This document shows, in pieces, positions 1-8,091 of a DNA stretch of 64,000 nt; the stretch's first letter is position 1, and each line of letters begins with the position of its first letter. The notes beneath the pieces were generated by a model that saw only the letters and a list, made by a program, of their open reading frames with translations, searched no databases and was not told where the DNA came from. Source of the stretch: Actinophytocola sp963727495 (lineage in GTDB: Bacteria; Actinomycetota; Actinomycetes; Mycobacteriales; Pseudonocardiaceae); NCBI GenBank assembly GCA_963727495.1, contig CAVSGQ010000020.1, positions 124,001-188,000 of the forward strand. The letters are read 5' to 3'. A program made the translations under genes and the position numbers.

Positions 1-319
1 GGACCGGCTTGCGCCGGTCGTCGCGCAGTTGCAGGCGTCGGCCCCGCCCGGGACCCCGCCGCCGTCGGCGACGTCGATGAGGGACCTGCCCGAGCAGGTC
101 CGCCAGATCCTGGCCCCGCCGATGGCCGACGGGTACGCGACGACGTTCGTCTGGGCGCTGGTCCTGCTCGCGGCGGCGTTCATCCCCGCGCTGTTCCTGC
201 CGCGCGGCAAGACCGCTCCTGCGGAGCCGGTCGCCGTCTCCACCGATTCCACCGATGAGGGGCCCGGCGAGGCGGAACCGGCCGAGCCCGAACCGGTCGG
301 CGAGGGCGAGCGTCGCTGA
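1..319 (+). CDS. MFS drug transporter, C-terminal end (partial)
   Basis: This is the 3' end of a gene that begins before the window; the reading frame is open from base 2. The last about 105 residues contain one clear membrane segment (around FVWALVLLAAAFIPALFLP) followed by a Pro/Glu-rich cytoplasmic tail. The layout, with an extracellular-like stretch and then a final helix ending in PRGK, resembles the last helix of 14-TM DHA2 (EmrB/QacA) proton-driven exporters. Too little is present to name a substrate. It ends just before a repeat array and is convergent with the next gene. Confidence 0.6.
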   Translation, partial: DRLAPVVAQLQASAPPGTPPPSATSMRDLPEQVRQILAPPMADGYATTFVWALVLLAAAFIPALFLPRGKTAPAEPVAVSTDSTDEGPGEAEPAEPEPVGEGERR

Positions 320-390
320 CCCGAGTCACCACGGCGCCGGGAGTCCACCGCGGACTCCCGGCGCCGCCGCACTTCGCCACCTCCCCGAGC

Positions 391-653
391 CGACCCGTCA
401 CGCGGTCGAGTCGTCCTCTGACGTCGCCGTGTCGACCCGTCACGCGGTCGAGTCGTCCTCTGACGTCGCCGTGTCGACCCGTCACGCGGTCGAGTCGTCC
501 TCTCGCGTTCGCCGAGTCGACCCGCCGGCGGTGCACCGGATGATGCGTCGTGCGGCGGCGACGTCCGGCGTCGGTTCGACCGTGTGGGGGGTCGGTTCGA
601 CCGTGTGGGGGGTCGGTTCGGCGGTGTGGGGGGTCGGTTCGGCGGTGTGGTGG
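391..653. repeat. Two facing tandem arrays forming a long fold-back element
   Basis: The left array holds about 2.7 copies of a 42-bp unit starting CGACCCGTCACGCGGTCGAG (391-432, 433-474, partial from 475). The right array holds four 21-bp units starting GTCGGTTCGACCGTGTGG (570-590, 591-611, 612-632, 633-653). The reverse complement of a left unit matches a right unit at about 19 of 24 positions, so the arrays could pair into a long imperfect hairpin. The element fills the gap between two convergent genes and may end transcription from both sides. No gene is supported in 320-686; the open frames there are repeat translations. Confidence 0.75.
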
Positions 654-686
654 TGGGTCGGGAGGGCTGCGGCGGCGGGTGGGCGG

Positions 687-1730
687 TCAGCCGAACCGCA
701 GGACGCCCACCCTGCCCCCGGCACCGGAGGCCCAGCACGCGCCGTCCCGCCCGCAGTCGACCGAGTCGAACGTGCCGTCGTCGAACTGGTGCCAGTGGCG
801 GCCGCCGTCGGCGCTGAGGTCGCTGCCCGTCGGGCCGACCGCGAGCAGCACCGAGTGCAGGAACGGGTGGTACACGACCGCGGACCGGTACCCGTGCGGC
901 GAGTCCGCCGGCTCGCGCCAGGTGCGGCCCGCGTCGAACGACAGCGCCAGGTTGTCCTCGCCACCGGCCGGGTTCAGGAAGTCACCGCCGATCGCGACGC
1001 CCTGCCGCGGGGAGCGGAACGCGACGGCGAACACGCCCGCGCTCGGGCTGCTCGCGAGCGGGGTCTCGCTCGCGGTCCAGGTGCGGCCGCGGTCGGCCGA
1101 GTGCAGCACGCGCGCGACGGCCGAGCCGCCGGTGGCCAGCCACGCGTCGCGGTGGCCCGCGACCGTGAGGCACTGCCCGCTGGCCGAGAACTCGTACTCA
1201 CCGTCCAGCGCGGGCGGGATCCCGGCGCCGGGCACCCGCCGCCACGACCGCCCGCCGTCCGAAGTGGACAGCACGCGGAACTCGCCGTCGACCGGGTCGC
1301 CCGCGGCGAGCCCGTTGCGCCGGTCGAAGAACGCCATGCAGTTGTAGAACGCGTCCGCCTCGGTGTTGCGGAACGTCTCGGTCCAGCTGGCACCGCCGTC
1401 GGTGGTCCGGTAGATCCGCGAGTCCTCGCCGTTGCCGATCGACAGCGCGACCGCGGTCCGCGCGTCGAACGCCTCGATGTCACGGAAGTCGAGGGTCGCG
1501 GTGTCCGGCGGTCCGACCTGACGCCAGGTGCGGCCGCCGTCCACGGTCCGCAGCACGGTGCCGCGGGCACCACTCGCCCACGCCACGTGCCGGCTGACCA
1601 CCGACAGCCCGCGCAGCTGCGCGTCGGTTCCGGTCGGGGTGAGCCGCCAGGACAGCGCGTCCGCGCCGGCGTTCGGCGCGGTCACCAGCGCGGCCAGCAC
1701 GAGCAGGACAATCGTCAGCGCACGCTTCAT
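687..1730 (-). CDS. Secreted BNR/Asp-box beta-propeller protein (Ycf48-like)
   Basis: The 347-residue protein starts at MKRAL and has a signal peptide ending near TAPNAGADA, so it is probably exported. The body is built from repeated Asp-box motifs of the type T-x-D-G-G-x-x-W (TVDGGRTW, TTDGGASW, TSDGGRSW, SADRGRTW, SFDAGRTW, SADGGRHW). These are the turns of sialidase/VPS10/Ycf48-type beta-propellers. Actinobacterial members are usually annotated as oxidoreductases or Ycf48-like proteins without proven activity. No sialidase Arg triad or RIP motif is obvious, so I do not assign an enzyme function. A start 30 bases further upstream is possible but adds residues before the signal peptide. Confidence 0.75.
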   Translation of the reverse strand: MKRALTIVLLVLAALVTAPNAGADALSWRLTPTGTDAQLRGLSVVSRHVAWASGARGTVLRTVDGGRTWRQVGPPDTATLDFRDIEAFDARTAVALSIGNGEDSRIYRTTDGGASWTETFRNTEADAFYNCMAFFDRRNGLAAGDPVDGEFRVLSTSDGGRSWRRVPGAGIPPALDGEYEFSASGQCLTVAGHRDAWLATGGSAVARVLHSADRGRTWTASETPLASSPSAGVFAVAFRSPRQGVAIGGDFLNPAGGEDNLALSFDAGRTWREPADSPHGYRSAVVYHPFLHSVLLAVGPTGSDLSADGGRHWHQFDDGTFDSVDCGRDGACWASGAGGRVGVLRFG

Positions 1731-1774
1731 GGGTCGGCAAGATACCGTCCCCGGGGGCACGGAAGGGGGAAACG

Positions 1775-2266
1775 GTGGACGAGGTGCGGCTGCGACCGCC
1801 CCGCAACCGGGTCGAGCGGCGGGCGGTGAGCTACTGGCTGACCAACGAGCTGCTGTCCGTGGCGGTCCCGGCGGTGATCCTGGCCGTGCTCGCGGCGGTC
1901 ATCCCGCCGGCCCGGCCGTGGCTGCTGCTCGCGATGGTCGTCGTGCTGGCGCTCGGCGTGCCGTACGCGGTCGTCGTGCCGTTCTGGCGCTACCGGGTGC
2001 ACCGCTGGGAGGTCACCGAGGACGCCGTCTACACCCGCACCGGCTGGCTGTGGCAGGAGTGGCGGATCGCGCCGATGTCCCGGATCCAGACCGTGGACAC
2101 CGCGCGCGGGCCGCTCGAGCAGCTGTTCCGGCTGTCGAGCGTCACGGTCACCACGGCGTCCGCGGCGGGGCCGCTGCGCATCCAGGGCCTGGACCACGAG
2201 CGGGCGGCCGGCCTGGTGGCGCGGCTGACCGAGACCGCGCAGGCCAACCGCGGGGACGCCACGTGA
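1775..2266 (+). CDS. PH domain-containing membrane protein (YdbS-like)
   Basis: The 163-residue protein has two hydrophobic segments (about residues 25-70) followed by a bacterial PH (bPH_2) domain containing the typical W-x-V-T-E-D-x-V-Y-x-R-x-G pattern and the R-I-Q-T-V-D-T segment. It matches the YdbS-like half of the YdbS/YdbT pair, whose role is poorly known. The stop codon overlaps the GTG start of the following gene by four bases, so the two are translationally coupled. Confidence 0.8.
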   Translation: MDEVRLRPPRNRVERRAVSYWLTNELLSVAVPAVILAVLAAVIPPARPWLLLAMVVVLALGVPYAVVVPFWRYRVHRWEVTEDAVYTRTGWLWQEWRIAPMSRIQTVDTARGPLEQLFRLSSVTVTTASAAGPLRIQGLDHERAAGLVARLTETAQANRGDAT

Positions 2267-3763
2267 CCGTGCCCGGGGACTGGCAGCGGCTGCACCGGCG
2301 CACGGTGACCGTCACCGCGCTGACCCTCGCCGGGCTCGGCGTGTCCGTCGGGACGCCGATCGCGCTGGGCATGCTGCGCGGCGGCCGCCCGGCCGCGCTG
2401 GTGCTGCTGGTCGCGGCCGGCGGCGTCCTCGCGCTGAGCGGGCTCGGTGCGCTCACCGCCCGGGTCCGCTGGCGGCACACCAGCTACCGGATCACCGACG
2501 AGCGTGTCGAGCTGCGCTTCGCGTGGGTCCTGCACCGGCTGCGCTCGATCCCGCGGGAGCGGGTGCGCACGGTCGACCTGACCGCGAACCCGCTGCTGCG
2601 CGCGTTCGGGCTGGCGAAGGTCAAGATCGGCACCGGTCAGCGGGCCGGCGGCGAGGAGCTGACCCTGGACCCGGTGGGCCGGGCGCACGCCGAGGAGCTG
2701 CGCCGGGTGCTGCTGGACCGCCCGGCGCAGCCGGTCGCCCCGGCCGTGCGCCGCGAACCGCCCGCTCGCCGAGCTGGACTGGACCTGGCTGCGGTACGCG
2801 CCGATCTCGGTGACCACCCCGGTGCTCGGCGCGGCCGCGTTCGGCGCGGTGCTGCAGGCCTCGGACTGGTTCGACCTGCAGGGCCGGGTCGTGCACACGG
2901 TCCGCGACGACCTGCTCGCCGGGCTGCCGGCGGCGGGGCTGGTCGCCGCGCTGGTCGCCGCCGGACTGCTGGTCGGGATCGTCGGGTCGCTGGGCCTGTT
3001 CGTCGAGATGTGGTGGCGCTACCGGCTCACCCGGGAGAACGGCACGCTGCGGGTGCACCGGGGCCTGCTGACCACCCGCTCGCTGTCCCTGGAACAGCGG
3101 CGCCTGCGCGGCGTCGACGTGTTCGAGGCGCTGGGCGCGCGGCTGCTCGGCGCGGCCCGGGTGGACGTCGTCGCCACCGGGCTGCGCACCCGGTCCGACC
3201 GCGAGCGGTCCGACCCGAAGACGCTGCTGCCGCCCGCGCCGCTCGCGGTCGCGTACCGGGTCGCGGCCGACGTGCTGGGCGCCACCTCGCTGTCCGATGT
3301 GGACATCCGGCGGCACCCGCGGGCGGCCAGGGCTCGCCGGCTGCGCCGCGCCCTGGCGGCCGTGCTCGGCCCGGTGGCCGTGCTCGCGGTGCTCGGCCTG
3401 CTGTTCACGGTGGTGCTGGTGCACCTGGCGTGGATCGCCGCGGTGGTGCTGACGCCGGTGGCGGTCGCGCTCGCCCTCGACGCCTACCGCAACCTCGGCC
3501 ACGGCCTGTCCGGCGACCACCTGGTGACCCGGTACGGCGCCGGCAGCCGGCACACCGTCGCCCTGCTGCGCGGCGGGATCATCGGATGGACCGTGCGCAG
3601 CTCGCCGTTCCAGCGCCGGGCCGGCCTGGTCACGATCGCGGCGACGACCGCGGCGAACGAGGGCGAGTACCTCGTGCGCGACGCGGGGGAGAGCGAGGCG
3701 CTGACCCTCGCGGCCCGCGCGGTGCCGGGGTTGCTCACGCCGTTCCTGGAACCACGGCGGTGA
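2263..3763 (+). CDS. PH domain-containing membrane protein (YdbT-like), one frameshift
   Basis: This is the partner of the preceding YdbS-like gene, starting at a GTG inside its stop codon. The first about 165 codons (two TM segments, then a bPH_2 domain with Y-R-I-T-D-E-R-V-E-L-R) run in one frame. The rest, from PLAELDWTWLRYAPIS onward, runs in the next. An extra C near 2761 (AACCGCCCGCT where AACCGCCGCT would keep frame) explains the break. The restored protein is about 500 residues with three PH-like domains and three TM pairs, the usual YdbT (COG3428) plan. The intact downstream sequence favours a sequencing error. The 3' end overlaps the convergent RidA gene by 29 bases. Confidence 0.7.
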
Positions 3764-4139
3764 CGTCGACCTCCAGCAGCAGCCCGGGCCGGAACAGCCG
3801 GGACACCTCGACGGTGGTGCTGGTCGGCCGCGTGTCGCCGAGGTAGCCGCCACGGACCGCGCCGTACTCCTCGAGCCGGTCCATGTCGGCGAGGTAGGTG
3901 CGGATGTTCACCACGTCGGCGAACGTGGCGCCCCGGTCGGCGAGCAGCGCACCGATGGCGTCGAAGACGAACCTGGTCTGCGCGGCCATGTCGTTCTCGC
4001 CGACGACCGTGCCGCCGTCGAGCGCGGCCTGTCCGGCCAGGATCAGCAGCCGCCCGGTGCCGAGGTCGATCTCGGCGATGTTGGAGTAGGCGGCGGCCGG
4101 GGCCGGCGCGGTGGGCGGGTTGTGGAACGTCGTGGTCAT
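3735..4139 (-). CDS. RidA/YjgF family protein
   Basis: The 134-residue protein has the RidA fold signature: a LILAGQAALDG strand/loop, an N-I-R-T-Y-L-A-D-M segment, and a C-terminal T-T-V-E-V-S-R-L...LEVDVTAV strand. RidA proteins form trimers, and the canonical members hydrolyse enamine/imine intermediates. The active-site Arg of E. coli-type RidA (in P-A-R-S) appears to be Ser here (PTSTTVEV). It may therefore belong to a Rid subgroup without classical deaminase activity. It lies 10 bases upstream of the next gene on the same strand, suggesting one transcript. Confidence 0.8.
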   Translation of the reverse strand: MTTTFHNPPTAPAPAAAYSNIAEIDLGTGRLLILAGQAALDGGTVVGENDMAAQTRFVFDAIGALLADRGATFADVVNIRTYLADMDRLEEYGAVRGGYLGDTRPTSTTVEVSRLFRPGLLLEVDVTAVVPGTA

Positions 4140-4149
4140 GCCCTGCCTT

Positions 4150-4953
4150 CTACGGTCTCGGGGTGGCCAGCGCGCCGAGGTCGCGGCCGGCCAGGTCGGG
4201 AAGTGCCGCGTGCAGCCGGGCCAGCGCGGCCTCGGTGAGCGGGGTGGGGGCGTGGCCCACGGTGAGGGCCAGGTCCTTCGCGGCGAGCTCGACCGCGTAG
4301 TGGCTGCCCGCGCCGCCCGCGCGCTCGGCGAGGGCGGCCAGCGGCCCGGCGGCGAGCAGCCGTTCGGTCAGCTCCGCGGGCACGCCCAGCGCCGCGCCGA
4401 TCGCGCGCAGCTCGCCGAGCAGGGTCACGCCGGCGATCAGCGCGGTGATCGCGACCAGCTTCGCCGCGGCGGCGGACCCCGGCCCGCCGCAGCGCAGCAC
4501 CGTGCCCAGCGCGGTGAGCACCGGCGTCACGGTCGCCACGTCACGGTCGGTGCCGCCGGCGAACACGGTCAGCTCGCCGCGTTCGGCCTTGCCGATGCTG
4601 CCGCCGACCGGTGCGTCCACGAACCCGACACCGGCGGGCAGCGTGCCGGCGACGGTGGTGGCGGCGGTCGGGCCGATCGTCGACATCTCGACCAGCACCG
4701 CGCCGGGCCGGATCGTGGTGGCCGCCCCGTCCGGGCCGAACACGACCTCCTCGACCGCGTCCGGCCCGGTGAGCATGGTGATCACGACGTCCGCGTCCGC
4801 GGCCGCCCCGGCCGGGGTGCCCGCGACGCGCGCTCCGGGGACGGCCTCGGTGCGGGTGCGGTTCCAGACGGTCACCTCGTGCCCGGCGGCGACCAGCCGG
4901 GCGGCCATGCGGGAACCCATATGTCCCAGGCCGAGGAAGGCGATGGCAGGCAT
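4150..4953 (-). CDS. NAD(P)-dependent beta-hydroxyacid dehydrogenase family protein
   Basis: The 267-residue protein has an N-terminal Rossmann fold (FLGLGHMGSRMA) and the family substrate loop DAPVGGSIGKAERGEL. It has the C-terminal helical domain with the catalytic Lys in AAAAKLVAITAL. It belongs to the 3-hydroxyisobutyrate/6-phosphogluconate dehydrogenase superfamily. The usual Asn four residues after the Lys is not conserved, so substrate and exact chemistry are uncertain. It is divergent from a LysR gene, whose product probably controls it. A TAGCGT hexamer ends seven bases before the ATG, suggesting a leaderless message. Confidence 0.8.
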   Translation of the reverse strand: MPAIAFLGLGHMGSRMAARLVAAGHEVTVWNRTRTEAVPGARVAGTPAGAAADADVVITMLTGPDAVEEVVFGPDGAATTIRPGAVLVEMSTIGPTAATTVAGTLPAGVGFVDAPVGGSIGKAERGELTVFAGGTDRDVATVTPVLTALGTVLRCGGPGSAAAAKLVAITALIAGVTLLGELRAIGAALGVPAELTERLLAAGPLAALAERAGGAGSHYAVELAAKDLALTVGHAPTPLTEAALARLHAALPDLAGRDLGALATPRP

Positions 4954-4980
4954 GCCGCCGACGCTAGGCGGACGCCCAGA

Positions 4981-5006
4981 CATGCGACAAGCGAATGTTT
5001 CGCATG
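4981..5006. promoter_or_regulatory. Inverted repeat, probable LysR operator
   Basis: The arms CATGCGA (4981-4987) and TCGCATG (5000-5006) form a perfect inverted repeat with a 12-base spacer. It lies between the divergent dehydrogenase and LysR genes. The size and position fit a LysR-type binding site that controls the dehydrogenase and autoregulates. Confidence 0.55.
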
Positions 5007-5019
5007 ATAGATATGCCGG

Positions 5020-5934
5020 ATGGACATTGCCGGCCTGACGGCCTTCCGGGAGGTGGCCGTGCACGGCTCGATCACCGCGGCCGCGAGGTCCCTGCGCTAC
5101 ACCCAGTCCGCGGTGTCCCGGCAGATCGCCGCGCTGGAGGAGTCGCTCGACGTGCCGCTGTTCGACCGCGGCTCGCGCGGGGTGCGGCTCACCGACGAAG
5201 GCCGCTGCCTGCTCGGCCACGCGGAGGCGGTGCTCGACCGGCTGGCGACCGCCCGGCGGGACCTGTCCGCACTGCGCGAGCTGGACGGCGGCCGGCTGCG
5301 GATCGGCGCGTTCGCCACCGCCGAGGCGGTGCTGGTGCCGCGGGCGATGGCGGAGTTCCGCGCCGCGTACCCGCGCGTCGAGCTGTCCCTGTCGGACGGC
5401 GTGACCGCGACCCAGGTGGCCAGGCTGCGCGCCGGCGAGCTGGACGTGGCGGTGCTGACCGTCGGGTCCGGTCAGCCGGCCGACGTCGACGGCCTGGTGC
5501 TGCGGCACCTGCTCGACGACCCGCTGCTGGTCGCGCTGCCGCGCGAGCACCGGCTGGCCGGCCGCCGGTCGCTGCGGCTGACCGAGCTGGCCGGGGAGAG
5601 CTGGATCGCCGGGTCGACGGCGGTGGAGGAAACGCTCATCGGGGCGTGCCTGCGGTCGGGGTTCCGGCCGGCGGTGCGGTACGTGGTGCGGGAGTGGACG
5701 GCCAAGCAGGGGCTGGTCGCGGCCGGGCTGGGGGTGACGCTGCTGCCGGGGCTGGCGGTGGGCGCGGTGCGGCCGGACATCGTGGTGACACCCCTGCGCG
5801 GCGAGCCGACCCGCGCGGTCCACGCGGCGACCGTCGAGGGGGTGTCCGGTCCGCCGGCGGTGCCGGAGTTCCTGGCGCACCTGGGGCGCAGTGCGTCGGC
5901 GCTGCGGCGCGCGCTGCCGGCTACGGCTCGCTGA
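5020..5934 (+). CDS. LysR family transcriptional regulator
   Basis: The 304-residue protein begins with the classic LysR winged helix (ITAAARSLRYTQSAVSRQIA, residues about 17-36) and continues with a periplasmic-binding-protein-like effector domain (about 90-295). It is transcribed away from the dehydrogenase/RidA pair with an inverted repeat between them, the standard LysR arrangement. The inducer cannot be predicted. Its last 14 bases overlap the convergent GNAT gene. Confidence 0.9.
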   Translation: MDIAGLTAFREVAVHGSITAAARSLRYTQSAVSRQIAALEESLDVPLFDRGSRGVRLTDEGRCLLGHAEAVLDRLATARRDLSALRELDGGRLRIGAFATAEAVLVPRAMAEFRAAYPRVELSLSDGVTATQVARLRAGELDVAVLTVGSGQPADVDGLVLRHLLDDPLLVALPREHRLAGRRSLRLTELAGESWIAGSTAVEETLIGACLRSGFRPAVRYVVREWTAKQGLVAAGLGVTLLPGLAVGAVRPDIVVTPLRGEPTRAVHAATVEGVSGPPAVPEFLAHLGRSASALRRALPATAR

Positions 5935-6346
5935 TGGGCGCGTGCTTGCCGGGCCGTTCGAGGTAGGTGGCGTCCGGCTCGCGGAACCCGAAGCGCCGGT
6001 AGAGGTCGTGCGCGTCGGCGGTGTGCAGCATCCAGCGGAACTCGGCACCGGGCCCGTCGTCGATCATGGCCCGGACGAGTGCCGTGCCGACCCCGTGCCC
6101 GCGGGCCGCGTCGACCACGAACACGTCCGCGAGGTAGGCGAGCGCCACGCCGTCGGAGACCGCGCGGGCGAACCCGATCATCGTGCCGGCCGGGCCGTAG
6201 GCGCCGACGACCCGCCAGGACCCGGCGAGCTGGCGTTCGACCTGGGTGCGGTCGCGCCAGCGGCCCCAGTAGGCCTGCGTCGACATGAACTGCCAGACGA
6301 CGTCGACGTCGATGCGGGCGGGGTCGTCGTCGAGCTCGTAGTCCAC
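5921..6346 (-). CDS. GNAT family N-acetyltransferase
   Basis: The protein starts at GTG (VDYELDDDPARIDVDVVW) and is 141 residues long. A longer open frame exists but would run into the neighbouring promoter. The acetyl-CoA-binding motif is V-D-A-A-R-G-H-G-V-G-T-A-L (motif A), preceded by the beta strand AYLADVFV and followed by LYRRFGF. Members often acetylate small amines or protein N-termini; the substrate is unknown. It is divergent from the TIGR03086 gene. Confidence 0.85.
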   Translation of the reverse strand: MDYELDDDPARIDVDVVWQFMSTQAYWGRWRDRTQVERQLAGSWRVVGAYGPAGTMIGFARAVSDGVALAYLADVFVVDAARGHGVGTALVRAMIDDGPGAEFRWMLHTADAHDLYRRFGFREPDATYLERPGKHAPISEP

Positions 6347-6393
6347 GGGCCGATGGTGTCGCGTTTGTGCAAGAGGTGCCAGTCGTTTCCGCA

Positions 6394-6405
6394 TAGCGTC
6401 GGCGC
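6394..6405 (+). promoter_or_regulatory. Leaderless promoter -10 element of the TIGR03086 gene
   Basis: TAGCGT (6394-6399) is followed by exactly six bases and then the ATG at 6406. This spacing puts the transcription start at the start codon. No clear -35 box or ribosome-binding site is seen. Confidence 0.5.
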
Positions 6406-6990
6406 ATGGAACTCCACGAGATGATGGCGAGGGCCGCACGGTCGGCGGTCGAGGTCGCCCGCAACGTCAAGCCCGACCAGCTCTCCGCGCCGACGCCGTG
6501 CCCGGACTGGGACGTGCGCGCGCTGGTGAACCACCTGATGTTCTGGTCGGCGTTCCGCTCGGAGCTGGCGGCGCGGAAGGTGGCCGCGCCCGCCGACGAC
6601 CCGGTCACCGAGAAGACGGACTTCACCGCGCGTCCCGACTGGCCGGACACGCTCGCCGCCCAGCTCGACCGCGCGGTGGCGGCCTGGTCCGAACCGGGCG
6701 CCACCGACGGCGACACGGGCCTGGCCGGCGGTTCGATGCCGGCCCGGATGATCGCGATGATGATGGTCGGCGAGCTGGTGGTGCACGGCTGGGACCTGGC
6801 CCGCGCGACCGGCCAGCGGATCGGGACCGACGAGGAGGTCCTGGCGACCGTGCACGAGATGGCGGCGGCGATGGGTCCGCAGGGCCGGGAGATGGGCGCG
6901 TTCGGCGCGGAGGTCGGGGTGCCCGAGGGCGCCCCGATGCTGGACCGGGTCCTGGGCCTCAGCGGCCGCGATCCGAAGTGGACACCCTGA
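6406..6990 (+). CDS. TIGR03086 family metal-binding protein (DinB/maleylpyruvate isomerase-like)
   Basis: The 194-residue protein carries the actinobacterial motif PTPCPDWDVRALVNHL near residue 30 and VHGWDLARATG near residue 128. These supply the metal-binding His/Asp residues of the DinB-like four-helix fold. Related proteins include mycothiol-dependent maleylpyruvate isomerase, so a mycothiol-dependent S-transferase role is possible but unproven. It stands alone, divergent from a GNAT gene. The 150-base gap after it contains a small GC hairpin (7009-7023). Confidence 0.85.
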   Translation: MELHEMMARAARSAVEVARNVKPDQLSAPTPCPDWDVRALVNHLMFWSAFRSELAARKVAAPADDPVTEKTDFTARPDWPDTLAAQLDRAVAAWSEPGATDGDTGLAGGSMPARMIAMMMVGELVVHGWDLARATGQRIGTDEEVLATVHEMAAAMGPQGREMGAFGAEVGVPEGAPMLDRVLGLSGRDPKWTP

Positions 6991-7140
6991 CCGGTCTCCC
7001 TTCCCGGCGGCGGCGAGGCCGCCTCCTCACGGCGGCGAAACCCCTGGTCGAGCGACCCCGGTGGCCTCCGGCCCCCGATCACCACGCTACCGGTGACCAC
7101 CGACGGAACCGCGCCGGCCGGAGACCGGCTGTGGATGGAG

Positions 7141-7971
7141 TCAGACCGGCCGAACCCTGCGGGGAAGCCGAGGCACCACGACCCCGGGCTCCCCGGCGAC
7201 CATCGCCGCCACCCGCGTCCACCGCCCGGCCGGGACCTCCCCGGCCGGTGCCGACGGGTCCGCGCCCGCCTCCCGCAGCGCCCGCTGCGCGAACCGGTGC
7301 GCCACCAGCTCCGCCAGCACCCGCCGCGCCGGGTCGGCGGGCCGCCGGTGCACGGCGCCGAGCAGGGGCCACAGGACGGCCGAGGTCCGGGTGTCCACAC
7401 CGGACCGGCGGCGGACGGACAGGTGCGCGGCGTCCACGCCCGGCGCGGGGGTGAAGCACCGGGCCGGCACCCGGCGCACCAGGCGCAGGTCGAACCGCGC
7501 GGCCCACCACGCGCACTCGAGGTCGCGCGGCCGCGCGGCGGTCAGCCGGCGCGCCAGGCCCCACTCCACCACCAGGTCCGCGGCCGCCAGCCGGCCCGGC
7601 ACCGGGGTCAGCGGGCGGCGCAGCAGCGGCGTGGACACCGCGAACGGGATGCTCGCCACGACCGCGAAGTCCCGCTGCGGCAACCGGACCCGTCGCAGGT
7701 CGCCGTGCACCACGCGCACCGACGGGGTGTCCGCGAACCGGCGGCGCAGCGAGCGGACGAAACCGTCGTCGCGTTCCACGGCCAGCACGCGCGAGCCGGC
7801 GGCGGCCAGCGGCGCGGTGATGGTGCCGGGGCCGGCGCCGAAGTCGATCACCAGGTCACCGGGGCCGACGCCGGACCGGCGGACCAGCGACTCGATCACC
7901 GGGCGGCTCGACAGGAGGTGGACGCCGGGCGCGGTCGAACGGGCGGCACGCGGCCGCCGGGAGGAAGGCAT
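7141..7971 (-). CDS. erm: Erm-family 23S rRNA adenine-N6 methyltransferase
   Basis: The 276-residue protein has SAM-binding motif I (DFGAGPGT, residues 43-50), an acidic residue after strand 2 (AVERDD), motif III GDLRRV and a catalytic loop ASIPF. The KsgA/Erm C-terminal region has FTPAPGVDAAHLSVRRR. Erm enzymes methylate the 23S rRNA adenine at A2058 and confer macrolide-lincosamide-streptogramin resistance; a self-protection role is inferred. The usual Asn of the N-x-P-F motif is Ser (residue 107). GGAG lies 10 bases before the ATG and can be buried in an RNA stem. A leader peptide ORF precedes it (8081-8113). It could instead be a divergent KsgA-like enzyme, but the sequence reads as Erm. 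Confidence 0.8.
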   Translation of the reverse strand: MPSSRRPRAARSTAPGVHLLSSRPVIESLVRRSGVGPGDLVIDFGAGPGTITAPLAAAGSRVLAVERDDGFVRSLRRRFADTPSVRVVHGDLRRVRLPQRDFAVVASIPFAVSTPLLRRPLTPVPGRLAAADLVVEWGLARRLTAARPRDLECAWWAARFDLRLVRRVPARCFTPAPGVDAAHLSVRRRSGVDTRTSAVLWPLLGAVHRRPADPARRVLAELVAHRFAQRALREAGADPSAPAGEVPAGRWTRVAAMVAGEPGVVVPRLPRRVRPV

Positions 7972-7981
7972 GGGGGCACTG

Positions 7982-8091
7982 CTCCAGGCACGAGGAGACG
8001 GGAGTGCGTGGAGACAGCGGCGGCCGGCCCGGCCCGTCGGGCGGGGTCAGCGCGGAACGCGAATCAAGCAGCCGCCGCTGTCAGCGACGGC
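7982..8091 (-). promoter_or_regulatory. Putative translational attenuator of the erm gene
   Basis: Reading the minus strand, three stems can be drawn. The end of the leader ORF (8091-8084) pairs with 8078-8071 over eight pairs with one G-U and a five-base loop. The segment 8082-8071 pairs perfectly over 12 bases with 8024-8013. The segment 8013-8004 pairs (9 of 10) with 7991-7982, which contains the erm Shine-Dalgarno GGAG. The arms thus offer alternative folds around the leader peptide, as in known erm attenuators. By hand the second and third stems share only one base, so the switching logic is not proven. Confidence 0.55.

Noticed and set aside
391..653. CRISPR-like appearance of regularly spaced repeats
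   Set aside because: The units are contiguous with no unique spacers, the two arrays face each other, and no cas genes are present.
255..1829. Long open frame through the repeat array and opposite the beta-propeller gene
   Set aside because: It is Arg/Pro-rich low complexity with no domain, and is antisense to a well-supported secreted protein.
4872..5075. Longer N-terminus for the NAD-dependent dehydrogenase
   Set aside because: It would cross the LysR operator and promoter and adds sequence before the Rossmann motif without similarity.
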